From positions 1-60,237 of the forward strand of contig JAFPYR010000004.1 in the NCBI GenBank assembly GCA_017412115.1: a DNA stretch of 60,237 nucleotides. The letters run 5' to 3'. The notes under the pieces are model-generated. The model was not told the DNA's origin, did not search any database, and was given only the letters and a program-made list of their open reading frames with translations. Origin of the DNA: Bacteroidales bacterium (GTDB taxonomy: Bacteria > Bacteroidota > Bacteroidia > Bacteroidales > UBA3824). The position numbers and the translations under genes are program-made. Below are positions 45,196 to 53,414 of this stretch, piece by piece. Numbering within the stretch: position 1 is the stretch's first letter; each line of letters begins with the position of its first letter.

Positions 45196-47138
45196 AAACA
45201 ACCTCAATTCTCTGCATAATATTGGCATTGCTCTTATCGGCATCGTGTCACAAGGACGACGACAAGAAGTCCTCAAGTCCCGACCAAACCTCGGTAGACG
45301 AATCATCGATTGAAGCCCAAAAAATTTTTGCAGCATCATCTATCCTCCAAAATCTTGCCGGTCTGCGCATCTTCAACGACGAATCGCTGACCAAGACTTA
45401 CGAATCTGTATATGGCATTTTAGCGGAGGACGGTTCGGAGATGGTACGTACCAAAATATTCAGCACAGTAGACGAGGCTGAGGAAGATTTTCTTCTGATT
45501 GTGGGACAAAGCGCCCTTCTTACCACCACGTCCGACGGATACACAGTAAGCATACAAGACTTGCCATTGAAAGACGGTAAGACTATTCAATTTGGCACGC
45601 TCACATTTCATCGCGGCGACGGTGGCAGGCTATTGGGATACGTGGAGGTTGATATTCCATGTCTTCCTCACTTGGAGCGCATAGAATACAAGACCGCCGA
45701 CGCCATAGGTACCAACGGCAGCTCTTCGGCCTACCTCCTCGGCGACATAGTATTTGTATCTTCTAACTACGGATATTGCCCCGGCTTTTATCTCTGCGTA
45801 AGGCAGTGCAACGAGGGCGAAGGGGTGCTTGTGCACTTAGGTATCAACGAGCCGGGCGGCGACGAAAGTATCAACCTTGACGGCGACAACGAAGGCTGCT
45901 GGTATCCATACAACAACGACAAAGGACACACCGCCACCCTCTCTGATATAAGGTCTTACGCAGCCTTCATGCTCAACAACCCCCGAGCAATGCAAGTGGC
46001 GAAAGACTTCCTTGATGGCAAATTTACGGATGTACCTCCCCTTAGTGGCAGAAAATCCGATTTGTTTCCCGAAGGTTTCTGCAACGACCGTGGCGTGGTA
46101 TGGCATAGTAGCGATAGCCGCGCCGCCGCCATCCGTTTCAATGCCACTTGGGAGGAGATTTCTTATTACTGGTGGGATTGGCGCGTGTCCCATTACTTCG
46201 TAGTGCCGCAAGACTGTACCAATCCTGGCTCCATCTCGCAAAACTCATTCCGATACATAGAAGACGACACTTGGGACGAACATTGCAACAAGATGTGGAA
46301 TTACACAATTAACGTCATCCACTTTTACGGCGATCAAAAAATCAGCGGAGTTACTACCGTATTAAACGCTAAGACAGCTACAGTCGTCACCAAGGAGGAT
46401 GCCGAGCGCGCAGAAAAAGAACAATACCGCGAAGAAAACGCCGCCGAAAATGTTACAAAAAAACAACTCGGCTGGTGCTACGCCAGCAACAACGTCTTAT
46501 ACAAGACTGCCGCCGACGCCATCGCCGACAATACCACGCCACTCGGAATGGTGGTGTACGTCAGCGACGGCTCCGACGAAGGTAGCGATATAACAGAAGG
46601 TTACGGGCACGGACTTGTAATGGCGTACAACAATTGCTCGTCGGTAACACAAAAACGTTGGGTTTTTAATGCAGAAGAACCGATTACCGCCTCCACACGC
46701 GTCAACGACAAGTGCGATGGTCTCTATGAGACAGAATCCCTTGCCTCTCAGCATTTTGCAGCAGCAGAAGATGCCCTAAATTACACCCCGAAAGCACCTA
46801 AAGGAACTTCATCATGGTTTATTCCGAGTGCGGGACAGTGGCTTGCAATATTGCTTTCGCCCGGCATTGGCAATGTCCAAAATCGCGGTGCGTTTGGAAT
46901 ACCATTTGACTTACGCGACAAACAGAACAATGCCTACAACATCATTAACAACGCTCTGCAAAGGTCTGCACCTGAGGGTTATTCGCCTTTTGCATTGACG
47001 GATAGTTATTGGACGAGTTCAACATTCAATATCAAGGGCAACGACGGTGTAGTGCTCACGCAAAAAAATACCACCACATATTTAGAACTCCGGGAAAAAC
47101 AGACTACTGCTTACGTCCGCCCTGTATTTGCATTCTGA
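45192..47138 (+). CDS. Surface lipoprotein D: paralogue of 38791
   Basis: 648 residues. Lipobox SASC (Cys19) followed by HKDDDKK. It shares with the first lipoprotein the block GTLTFHR...GYVEVDIPCLPHLERIEYK...GTNGSSSAYLLGDIV...FYLCVRQC, and the tail PLGMVVYVSDG...SSWFIPSAGQW...SYWTSSTF...AYVRPVFAF. Central residues include AERAEKEQYREENAAENV, a charged helix. It overlaps the MACPF gene before it by ATGA, so the pair is translationally coupled; the next gene starts 13 nt on. Role unknown; the pairing of this family with MACPF genes is the strongest clue. Confidence 0.8.
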   Translation: MKTTSILCIILALLLSASCHKDDDKKSSSPDQTSVDESSIEAQKIFAASSILQNLAGLRIFNDESLTKTYESVYGILAEDGSEMVRTKIFSTVDEAEEDFLLIVGQSALLTTTSDGYTVSIQDLPLKDGKTIQFGTLTFHRGDGGRLLGYVEVDIPCLPHLERIEYKTADAIGTNGSSSAYLLGDIVFVSSNYGYCPGFYLCVRQCNEGEGVLVHLGINEPGGDESINLDGDNEGCWYPYNNDKGHTATLSDIRSYAAFMLNNPRAMQVAKDFLDGKFTDVPPLSGRKSDLFPEGFCNDRGVVWHSSDSRAAAIRFNATWEEISYYWWDWRVSHYFVVPQDCTNPGSISQNSFRYIEDDTWDEHCNKMWNYTINVIHFYGDQKISGVTTVLNAKTATVVTKEDAERAEKEQYREENAAENVTKKQLGWCYASNNVLYKTAADAIADNTTPLGMVVYVSDGSDEGSDITEGYGHGLVMAYNNCSSVTQKRWVFNAEEPITASTRVNDKCDGLYETESLASQHFAAAEDALNYTPKAPKGTSSWFIPSAGQWLAILLSPGIGNVQNRGAFGIPFDLRDKQNNAYNIINNALQRSAPEGYSPFALTDSYWTSSTFNIKGNDGVVLTQKNTTTYLELREKQTTAYVRPVFAF

Positions 47139-47151
47139 TAATCAGTATATT

Positions 47152-48909
47152 ATGATGAAAAAATTGACAACATACATTGCATTACTACTGATTTCGTCCG
47201 CTGCTTGTCAAAAGGTGGACGACGAAATCCCTCTGACGCTATCTGCCGCAGAATCTGCGACGGATGGCAGCGATAACGGCGACGGTTTTTGTTGGGTACT
47301 TTCCAAAGACCTCGCCACACGCAACACCTTTGTAAGGACTTTTGGCGTGGGATACTCGTATGATGCCGTCAGAGGAAGTTTTTGTAATTGGGAGGACATC
47401 CGTTGTCAAGTAATCAGTCTTGCAGATCTTCAAAAATATCAACAATTATCCGGCATTGATTTTTACCACAATATCAATGCCTCCTCCGTGCAGATTTCTT
47501 CGCGTTTCGACTACTCCCTGCGCGACTACGTGGCAAATATCACCCTTGCCTCCGATCAAGAGATAAATCTCGGACTTTACAATGGCGCAAAACGAACCCG
47601 CCAATACGTCATCGAAAACGGCGTTAAGGAAAAAATTTACTACACACACACCGAGACCTCCGTTATGGCGCGGCAGTACATTGAGGACGACAACATCGCC
47701 GCACTCGTGGACAACGGTGAATTGCAGTTGCTTACCAATAGCTTTGTGAACGCTGTGTTGCACATCGCCAATACACCCGTAGACAACTTCGCCGTAGTGG
47801 ATTCGTTCATCAATGTATATGGTACACACGTAATCACCAACGCATTGTTGGGCGGTGCTTTGTCTGTGGAAATCAAGAACGATATGTGGCGATACTCCGA
47901 CGAAGTGTCTGAGGAGCAATGGTCGGAACAAGACTTCCTCGCAATAATAGCCGACAAGGAGAGTCTCCGCCAAAACTCCGCTGCATTCCAACTCGTAGAA
48001 AATTCTCAAATTAATATTTCTGCCACCGGTGGCGACCAATCACCGATCAGCGCAATCCTCGGCGAAAAGCGGTACGACGGCACACGTCTGATAGACCTCG
48101 ACGCAGTTACAAGGTGGAGCAAGTCGCTCACATACAATCCCGACAATCCTCTCGCCTCCAACGTTGAACTGATAGATATGCAGGTAACGCCCATCTGGGA
48201 TTTTATCTACCCCATCGACGAGGAGACTGGCGACCGCGTGAAGAGTGCCATTCTTCAAGACGCATCGTTGCAGCAGAAGTTATTGGGCGACAACAATTTT
48301 TTCAGCACTTCGTTCTCTGCTGCTAACACTGAGCTCGGTTATCGTTACCGTTATAAAACCGACCAATGGAAATCCGCCACAGCCTCGGGTGACAATATCG
48401 TCAAAAACATCATCTCAAACGGTCGCTACGTAGCCACTATATGTTACGGTGAACAAATCGGCGGCAAAACCCTCACTGTAGCATACCCGATATACGAAGG
48501 TAAAATAAATCTTGCCTGCGGACTCGGCATCGCCTCCGACGGCAAGGCATACAAGGTAAGATGGAACGGCGGTAAGGCATATTCCACATTGCTGACTCAA
48601 GACCAAGTGCCGCAGACATCAACATTCTACATCAACGCCGGCAGTATCTCGCTCATTCAGCGCGAAGATGTCAAATACGAGCCATCATTCGCTCTGCCCT
48701 TTGTGGAAATCAGCGGCGGTGTACAGCCCGATGGCGGCTATTCGTCTCAAGTATACGATGTTACTTGTGACGGCGATGTCTTCTACTGTCAAGCACCGCA
48801 GAGCGCAAAGTTGGTAGCTGGCTGGGAATACGTTAATGAACTTGGCTGTTGGCGGCAAACGTCCCAATACACCTACATCTACAATCCACACGAACTCGAC
48901 AAACAATAA
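47152..48909 (+). CDS. Surface lipoprotein E: third MACPF protein
   Basis: 585 residues from ATG 47152; a TTG reading from 47128 overlaps the previous gene and would hide the signal peptide. Lipobox SAAC (Cys19) followed by QKVDDE. No BACON domain. MACPF about 40-400 with canonical NVYGTHVITNALLGG (221-235) and IDMQVTPIWDFIYP as the late strand. The C-terminal part carries LTVAYPIYEGKINLACGLGIASDGKAY in the same relative place as in the 42676 protein, probably a beta-rich recognition domain, and ends TYIYNPHELDKQ. The next gene starts 8 nt later. Confidence 0.87.
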   Translation: MMKKLTTYIALLLISSAACQKVDDEIPLTLSAAESATDGSDNGDGFCWVLSKDLATRNTFVRTFGVGYSYDAVRGSFCNWEDIRCQVISLADLQKYQQLSGIDFYHNINASSVQISSRFDYSLRDYVANITLASDQEINLGLYNGAKRTRQYVIENGVKEKIYYTHTETSVMARQYIEDDNIAALVDNGELQLLTNSFVNAVLHIANTPVDNFAVVDSFINVYGTHVITNALLGGALSVEIKNDMWRYSDEVSEEQWSEQDFLAIIADKESLRQNSAAFQLVENSQINISATGGDQSPISAILGEKRYDGTRLIDLDAVTRWSKSLTYNPDNPLASNVELIDMQVTPIWDFIYPIDEETGDRVKSAILQDASLQQKLLGDNNFFSTSFSAANTELGYRYRYKTDQWKSATASGDNIVKNIISNGRYVATICYGEQIGGKTLTVAYPIYEGKINLACGLGIASDGKAYKVRWNGGKAYSTLLTQDQVPQTSTFYINAGSISLIQREDVKYEPSFALPFVEISGGVQPDGGYSSQVYDVTCDGDVFYCQAPQSAKLVAGWEYVNELGCWRQTSQYTYIYNPHELDKQ

Positions 48910-48917
48910 CACTAAAA

Positions 48918-50018
48918 ATGAAAAGACTTATCATATTAACAGCAATCATCTGCCTACTCGCCGCCTGTCATAAGGACGACGACGAATATACACCGCCCGA
49001 GCCTCAAGCTTCAAAAATCCAAATTATGACCGTCTTTGCACCCGGGCAACTCGGCGACCGTGGTTATGCCGACCGCGTGATGAAAGGTGTCAATGCACTT
49101 CAACAAGACAACACCATTCACGCCGACATAGAATTTATGACTTCATACGACATCAAGACGTTGCAGACAGCACTACTCGACTGGGCGCAAAACACCACCT
49201 CTTCGCCCGATGGCACACCATACAGCCGCCGCTTGCTTGTAATGACCGAGTTGTATATGGCCAAATGGTTTGCGGGGATGACCTCCGCGCTTAGAGACGG
49301 TGACGAAATCCTTCTGCTTAAAGCTACTCAAAGCGACGCTCAGAAGGCTGCACAAATATTGGGCGCAAAAATTCCTGTTTATGCCCTCAACATATCGGCA
49401 GCATCGTCAGTACGCACCTACGCCCGCACATACATTGATTTTCTCGAGCAGTGCGGACAATCTTCCCACATAAGAAACATTAGCGTTTACCGCTTATATA
49501 ATCAAGAGACCGGTCTATATCGTGATAGTCTTGTAGAAGCCCTGCAAGAGACGTTGCAACTTGCCGCGCCGCCCGCTTTCTCCCACATGCTCGACACAGA
49601 GGGCGAACTTTACAGCACCGATATTGCGGGTTCGTTATTCGAAAAGGTATACGAAACCTGCGCCTCGACGCTCTTTGCCCGCGCCGAAAAAGATGCCTAC
49701 GACTTGTTTAGTATCATAGACTTTGGCTCCTCCAACAGCGGCGCAGACTTCTACCTTATGGGTAAAAACAGCAATTGCAATATCTTGCCCATAATGTTCG
49801 ACTGCGAATACACCAACGGGTTTCAACGATTCAACATCATTAGACATTTCGACCGCGCTCTCAGTCAATGGATCGAGCGTTGGCTTCGCTCTCAACCGTC
49901 AGAAATGCCCCTTGCCGAGACGCATGGCGGCTGGGACGGATTTTGTACCGAATACATAGATGATATAGCAATTGAATTCAAAATAAGGGAATTGACATCA
50001 TGGAAAACACAAGATTAG
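48918..50018 (+). CDS. Surface lipoprotein F: BMP-like ligand-binding fold
   Basis: 366 residues from ATG 48918; the frame is open upstream but the signal starts here. Lipobox LAAC (Cys17) followed by HKDDDEY. The mature chain opens KIQIMTVFAPGQLGDRGYADRVMKGVNAL, the layout of BMP-family (PF02608-like) type I periplasmic-binding folds; further strands are RRLLVMTELYMAKWFAGMTSAL and LFSIIDFGSSNSGADFYLMG. The match is by pattern only and weaker than for the next gene. There is no ABC transporter in the operon. The last gene begins 19 nt before its stop. Confidence 0.65.
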   Translation: MKRLIILTAIICLLAACHKDDDEYTPPEPQASKIQIMTVFAPGQLGDRGYADRVMKGVNALQQDNTIHADIEFMTSYDIKTLQTALLDWAQNTTSSPDGTPYSRRLLVMTELYMAKWFAGMTSALRDGDEILLLKATQSDAQKAAQILGAKIPVYALNISAASSVRTYARTYIDFLEQCGQSSHIRNISVYRLYNQETGLYRDSLVEALQETLQLAAPPAFSHMLDTEGELYSTDIAGSLFEKVYETCASTLFARAEKDAYDLFSIIDFGSSNSGADFYLMGKNSNCNILPIMFDCEYTNGFQRFNIIRHFDRALSQWIERWLRSQPSEMPLAETHGGWDGFCTEYIDDIAIEFKIRELTSWKTQD

Positions 50019-52279
50019 CAACCGCCGCACTTTGCGCGCTCTTGATATATGGCTGTCATAAAGACGACGACATCACGCCCGCCGAGTTGCCCGCCAATGA
50101 GCAGCACACCATCACCGTTAATGTGGACGTGATACTGCCGACTGACATCCGCGACTCGTGGCAACCCACCATCGACTGGGCAATGTCTAATATTAGCAAG
50201 GCGCAGGAGATGCTGCCCAACCAAATCAACCTTCGCCTCCGTTACCACGACGAGGATGCCGAAGATCTCGACCAATTGGCATACGCCCTCACGCACCCCG
50301 CCGAGGGCGACGACACGTGTCACGCTATTATCGGGCCTTACCATTCGTCCAACGCCAACACCATTCTCCGCTACGCTGAGCGCAATCGTCTGCCCGTTAT
50401 AATGCCCACCTGTACGAGTGCCGAATTGCAGCGAACCAACGCCCGCAGCACCTACGCATGGTTTCTCACCGAGAGCGACATCACGCAATGTGAAATGATG
50501 ATCGCCTTGGCAGCAAACAATAATTTCCAAAATATCGCCCTTATATACAGCGATGATACATACGGACAGTCGTTCCGTGATTGGTTTGGCTACTATGCCG
50601 CCGAACAGCAGCTTCATCTGGCGGGCAATGGTGTATGTGCCTTCAAGGACAACGACGACATAACGCCATTTCTCAACTCCTTTCGTGACGACTGCACCAA
50701 TCAAAAAGTAATGATTTGTTGCGCCCTTTCCAACGCTGCTGATTATGCCAAAGTATGCAAACAAATCAACCAGTTACAAATGGAAGTAATCTTAGACGAC
50801 AACAATCTGTTTTTATATACGCTATTTGCCGACGTGGCTTTCGACCCCTTAGTAATAGACGATATGGAGATAGGATTCTCCTATGCCATTGCGCCATACG
50901 GTTCGCCTACATACGGATTTCCGCAGGCATACGAGGCGCGTTATGGCTCGCTGGCTTTGGGCGGATATGCGCAGATATACGACGCACTCACTCTCACCGC
51001 ACTTGGCGCTGCGCATCAGGCTGTGCATGGCGAGAATTGTCTTGTGGACGGTAAGCAAGTTGTTTACGACATGCGTCCCACTACACCCGGCCTCACCGAC
51101 CACATTCGCAGCATTGTTGCTTGCGAAAACGGTGCGGCTACGGGCTGGAATCTCAACGGTCTCACACGTGCCTTTGCCGAGATTGCAGGTGGGAGAGAAA
51201 TAACAATTACTGGAGCCACCGGTACTTTCAATTTTGACGGCGAGACCCGTACCAAAATTCTCAACACTACCTACCTTGTATGGGATAGCGACTTTGTGGA
51301 CGATGGTACGGGCAACTTCCACCGCATGGTGAAACCGCTTGTCTATCTCAGCACCGAAGGCTCGTCTACGCAGGCCTCCACCACAACCCTCTGGCAGATG
51401 GACAAGAAGTGGAATTCCACCATCGAAGATGTCACGGTATCGCACAATCTGCCCGCCCTTACCGACCGCTGGGCGGTTGTCATCAGCCCGTCGACATCAT
51501 GGAACAACTACCGACACCAAGCCGACGCTTTCGCCATGTATCAGACTCTTAGGCACAGCGGCTACGACGACGACCACATTATCCTCATTGTGGAAGACAA
51601 TCTCGCCAACGACCCGCTCAACTTGTACCCGGGAGAAATTTTCGTGGAGCGCAGCAACGATGCTACCACCACAAGCGATATATTTGTTAACGATAATGTA
51701 AGGGGAAACGCTGTGGTGGACTACCATTTCAGTGATCTCACCCCCGACGACCTTGCCGACATTATGCTTGGACGCAGCAGCGACCGTCTGCCGCAAGTAA
51801 TCCACCCTTCATCGAGCAGCGACGTATTCTTCTTCTGGAGCGGACACGGCGGCAGTATTGACGGTCCGCTATGGGGCAACGAAGATGCTTCTAAATATTT
51901 TGGCAAGCAGCGCATCAAAGATATTGTAACGGAAATGAACAACCTCGATATGTATCGCCGTATGATGTTTGCGATAGAGACCTGTTACAGCGGCAAATGG
52001 GGAGAAGCATTGGAAGGTTTGCCTGACGTACTCGCCCTTACTGCCGCCACGGCCTACGAAACTTCTAAGGCCGACATGTACGATCGTTCCCTCGGCGTAT
52101 ATCTGAGCAATGCCTTTGCCCGCACATTCCGCCGTCAAATATACCAAAACCCTCACATAGCCATCTACGACCTCTACCGCGAACTTTTCAAGACAACCAA
52201 AGGTTCGCACGTAAGCATCTACAACCAACTAAACTATGGTTCTGTGTATGACGAAACGATGGGAGAATTTTTGGAATGA
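50000..52279 (+). CDS. Surface lipoprotein G: LivK-type binding domain fused to a C13 (legumain-like) protease
   Basis: 759 residues. Lipobox YGC (Cys19) followed by HKDDD. Residues 36-420 are a type I ligand-binding fold (HAIIGPYHSSNANTILRYAE, PVIMPTCTSAEL, NIALIYSDDTYGQSFRDWF). Residues 488-759 are a peptidase C13 domain: WNNYRHQADAFAMYQTLRHSG (501-521), the DYHFSDLTPDDL block, catalytic H616 in FFWSGHGGS and Cys662 in FAIETCYSGKWG. The DRWAVVISPS and HIILIVEDNLA strands match legumain and GPI8. I infer a ligand-gated asparaginyl protease at the cell surface, which could cleave or activate the three MACPF proteins encoded upstream. It overlaps the previous gene by 19 nt. Confidence 0.88.
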   Translation: MENTRLATAALCALLIYGCHKDDDITPAELPANEQHTITVNVDVILPTDIRDSWQPTIDWAMSNISKAQEMLPNQINLRLRYHDEDAEDLDQLAYALTHPAEGDDTCHAIIGPYHSSNANTILRYAERNRLPVIMPTCTSAELQRTNARSTYAWFLTESDITQCEMMIALAANNNFQNIALIYSDDTYGQSFRDWFGYYAAEQQLHLAGNGVCAFKDNDDITPFLNSFRDDCTNQKVMICCALSNAADYAKVCKQINQLQMEVILDDNNLFLYTLFADVAFDPLVIDDMEIGFSYAIAPYGSPTYGFPQAYEARYGSLALGGYAQIYDALTLTALGAAHQAVHGENCLVDGKQVVYDMRPTTPGLTDHIRSIVACENGAATGWNLNGLTRAFAEIAGGREITITGATGTFNFDGETRTKILNTTYLVWDSDFVDDGTGNFHRMVKPLVYLSTEGSSTQASTTTLWQMDKKWNSTIEDVTVSHNLPALTDRWAVVISPSTSWNNYRHQADAFAMYQTLRHSGYDDDHIILIVEDNLANDPLNLYPGEIFVERSNDATTTSDIFVNDNVRGNAVVDYHFSDLTPDDLADIMLGRSSDRLPQVIHPSSSSDVFFFWSGHGGSIDGPLWGNEDASKYFGKQRIKDIVTEMNNLDMYRRMMFAIETCYSGKWGEALEGLPDVLALTAATAYETSKADMYDRSLGVYLSNAFARTFRRQIYQNPHIAIYDLYRELFKTTKGSHVSIYNQLNYGSVYDETMGEFLE

Positions 52280-52499
52280 AATCTTGGTGGAATAAAGCCG
52301 GACGATTTCAACGATGTAAGTCATTTGACGGATTTTGGCGCGGAATTTTTTTTAAAAAGTTGAGCGTGATAGTGGTAAAATAAAAGGTATTGGTTAATTA
52401 TGAAGTGTTGTTATCTCGGGTATACTCTTTTTGTGCTCTAATTTGGGTAAAAAATGGTGTTTTAATAATTTTTTTTCAATATATTTGCACAAAAATTCT

Positions 52500-53303
52500 A
52501 TGTCTGAGCATTGGGAAATATACGCCGATTGGAATCCGTGGCATGGTTGCACCAAAATCAGCCCCGGATGCAAATACTGTTATGTCTATCGTCAAGACGA
52601 AATGTACGGCAGCGAAATTTCAAGCCAAGAATGTAGAAAAACCGGCAATTTCAACCTCCCAATCAAACGCAGACGCGACAAAAGTTGGAAAATCGAAAGC
52701 GGCAAAATTGTTTTCACTTGTTTTACATCGGATTTCCTATTGAAAGATGCCGACCCGTGGCGAGGCGAATGTTGGCAGATGATTAAGCAACGGAGCGACC
52801 TTTGGTTTTATTTCTTCACCAAACGCATCGACCGTTTTATGGACTGCATTCCAAGCGATTGGGGCGATGGTTACGACAATGTGCTTGTGGGTTGCACCGT
52901 TGAAAACCAACAAATGGCGGATTACCGTCTGCCGATATTTCTCTCTATGCCCATCAAACACAAGAGCATAATGGTGGCGCCGATGCTTTCTGCCGTTGAC
53001 CTTACGCCTTATTTAACGCCTGAAATTGAGGAAGTTGCCGTAAGTGGCGAATCGGGTGTGGATGCTCGTCCCTGCAATTATGATTGGATTCTTGATGTGC
53101 GCTCGCAATGCGTGGCTCGCGATGTTGCCTTCCGTTTTCATCAGACGGGTGCGCGTTTTATCAAAGATGGCAAGATGTACCGCATCCGCCGTTGCTACCA
53201 ACTCAGCCAAGCCCACAAAGCCAACATCGACTACAAAATCGGCAAATATATGGTTCCCGAAACGGTGAAGTTTCAGTGGAGTGAGGAGGATTATCACGAT
53301 TGA
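52500..53303 (+). CDS. DUF5131 (phage Gp37/Gp68-like) protein
   Basis: 267 residues from ATG 52500, 12 nt past a TATATTTG -7 box (52480-52487). The N-terminal WNPWHGCTKISPGCKYCYVY carries C17, C24 and C27, a C-x6-C-x2-C cluster of radical-SAM type, as in DUF5131. Later blocks NVLVGCTVENQQMADYR and VSGESGVDARPCNYDWILDVRSQC match the family. The cluster spacing differs from the classical C-x3-C-x2-C, so the chemistry is unknown. Members occur in phages and in genomic islands. It lies between the lipoprotein operon and the defence genes. Confidence 0.88.
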   Translation: MSEHWEIYADWNPWHGCTKISPGCKYCYVYRQDEMYGSEISSQECRKTGNFNLPIKRRRDKSWKIESGKIVFTCFTSDFLLKDADPWRGECWQMIKQRSDLWFYFFTKRIDRFMDCIPSDWGDGYDNVLVGCTVENQQMADYRLPIFLSMPIKHKSIMVAPMLSAVDLTPYLTPEIEEVAVSGESGVDARPCNYDWILDVRSQCVARDVAFRFHQTGARFIKDGKMYRIRRCYQLSQAHKANIDYKIGKYMVPETVKFQWSEEDYHD

Positions 53304-53414
53304 GGGGGGACAAAATTATCGGCAAGTTTTGTTTCAAGCCACCGGGTCTGCGCAAAAATCTCTGCGTTTGCAGGATTTGCAATGCTTGATTGTAATAATA
53401 ACATATTAAACTGC

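Noticed and set aside
53352..53380. Terminator after the DUF5131 gene
   Set aside because: AAATC(T)CTGC/GCAGGATTT forms a weak stem with a bulge and no T-run follows.
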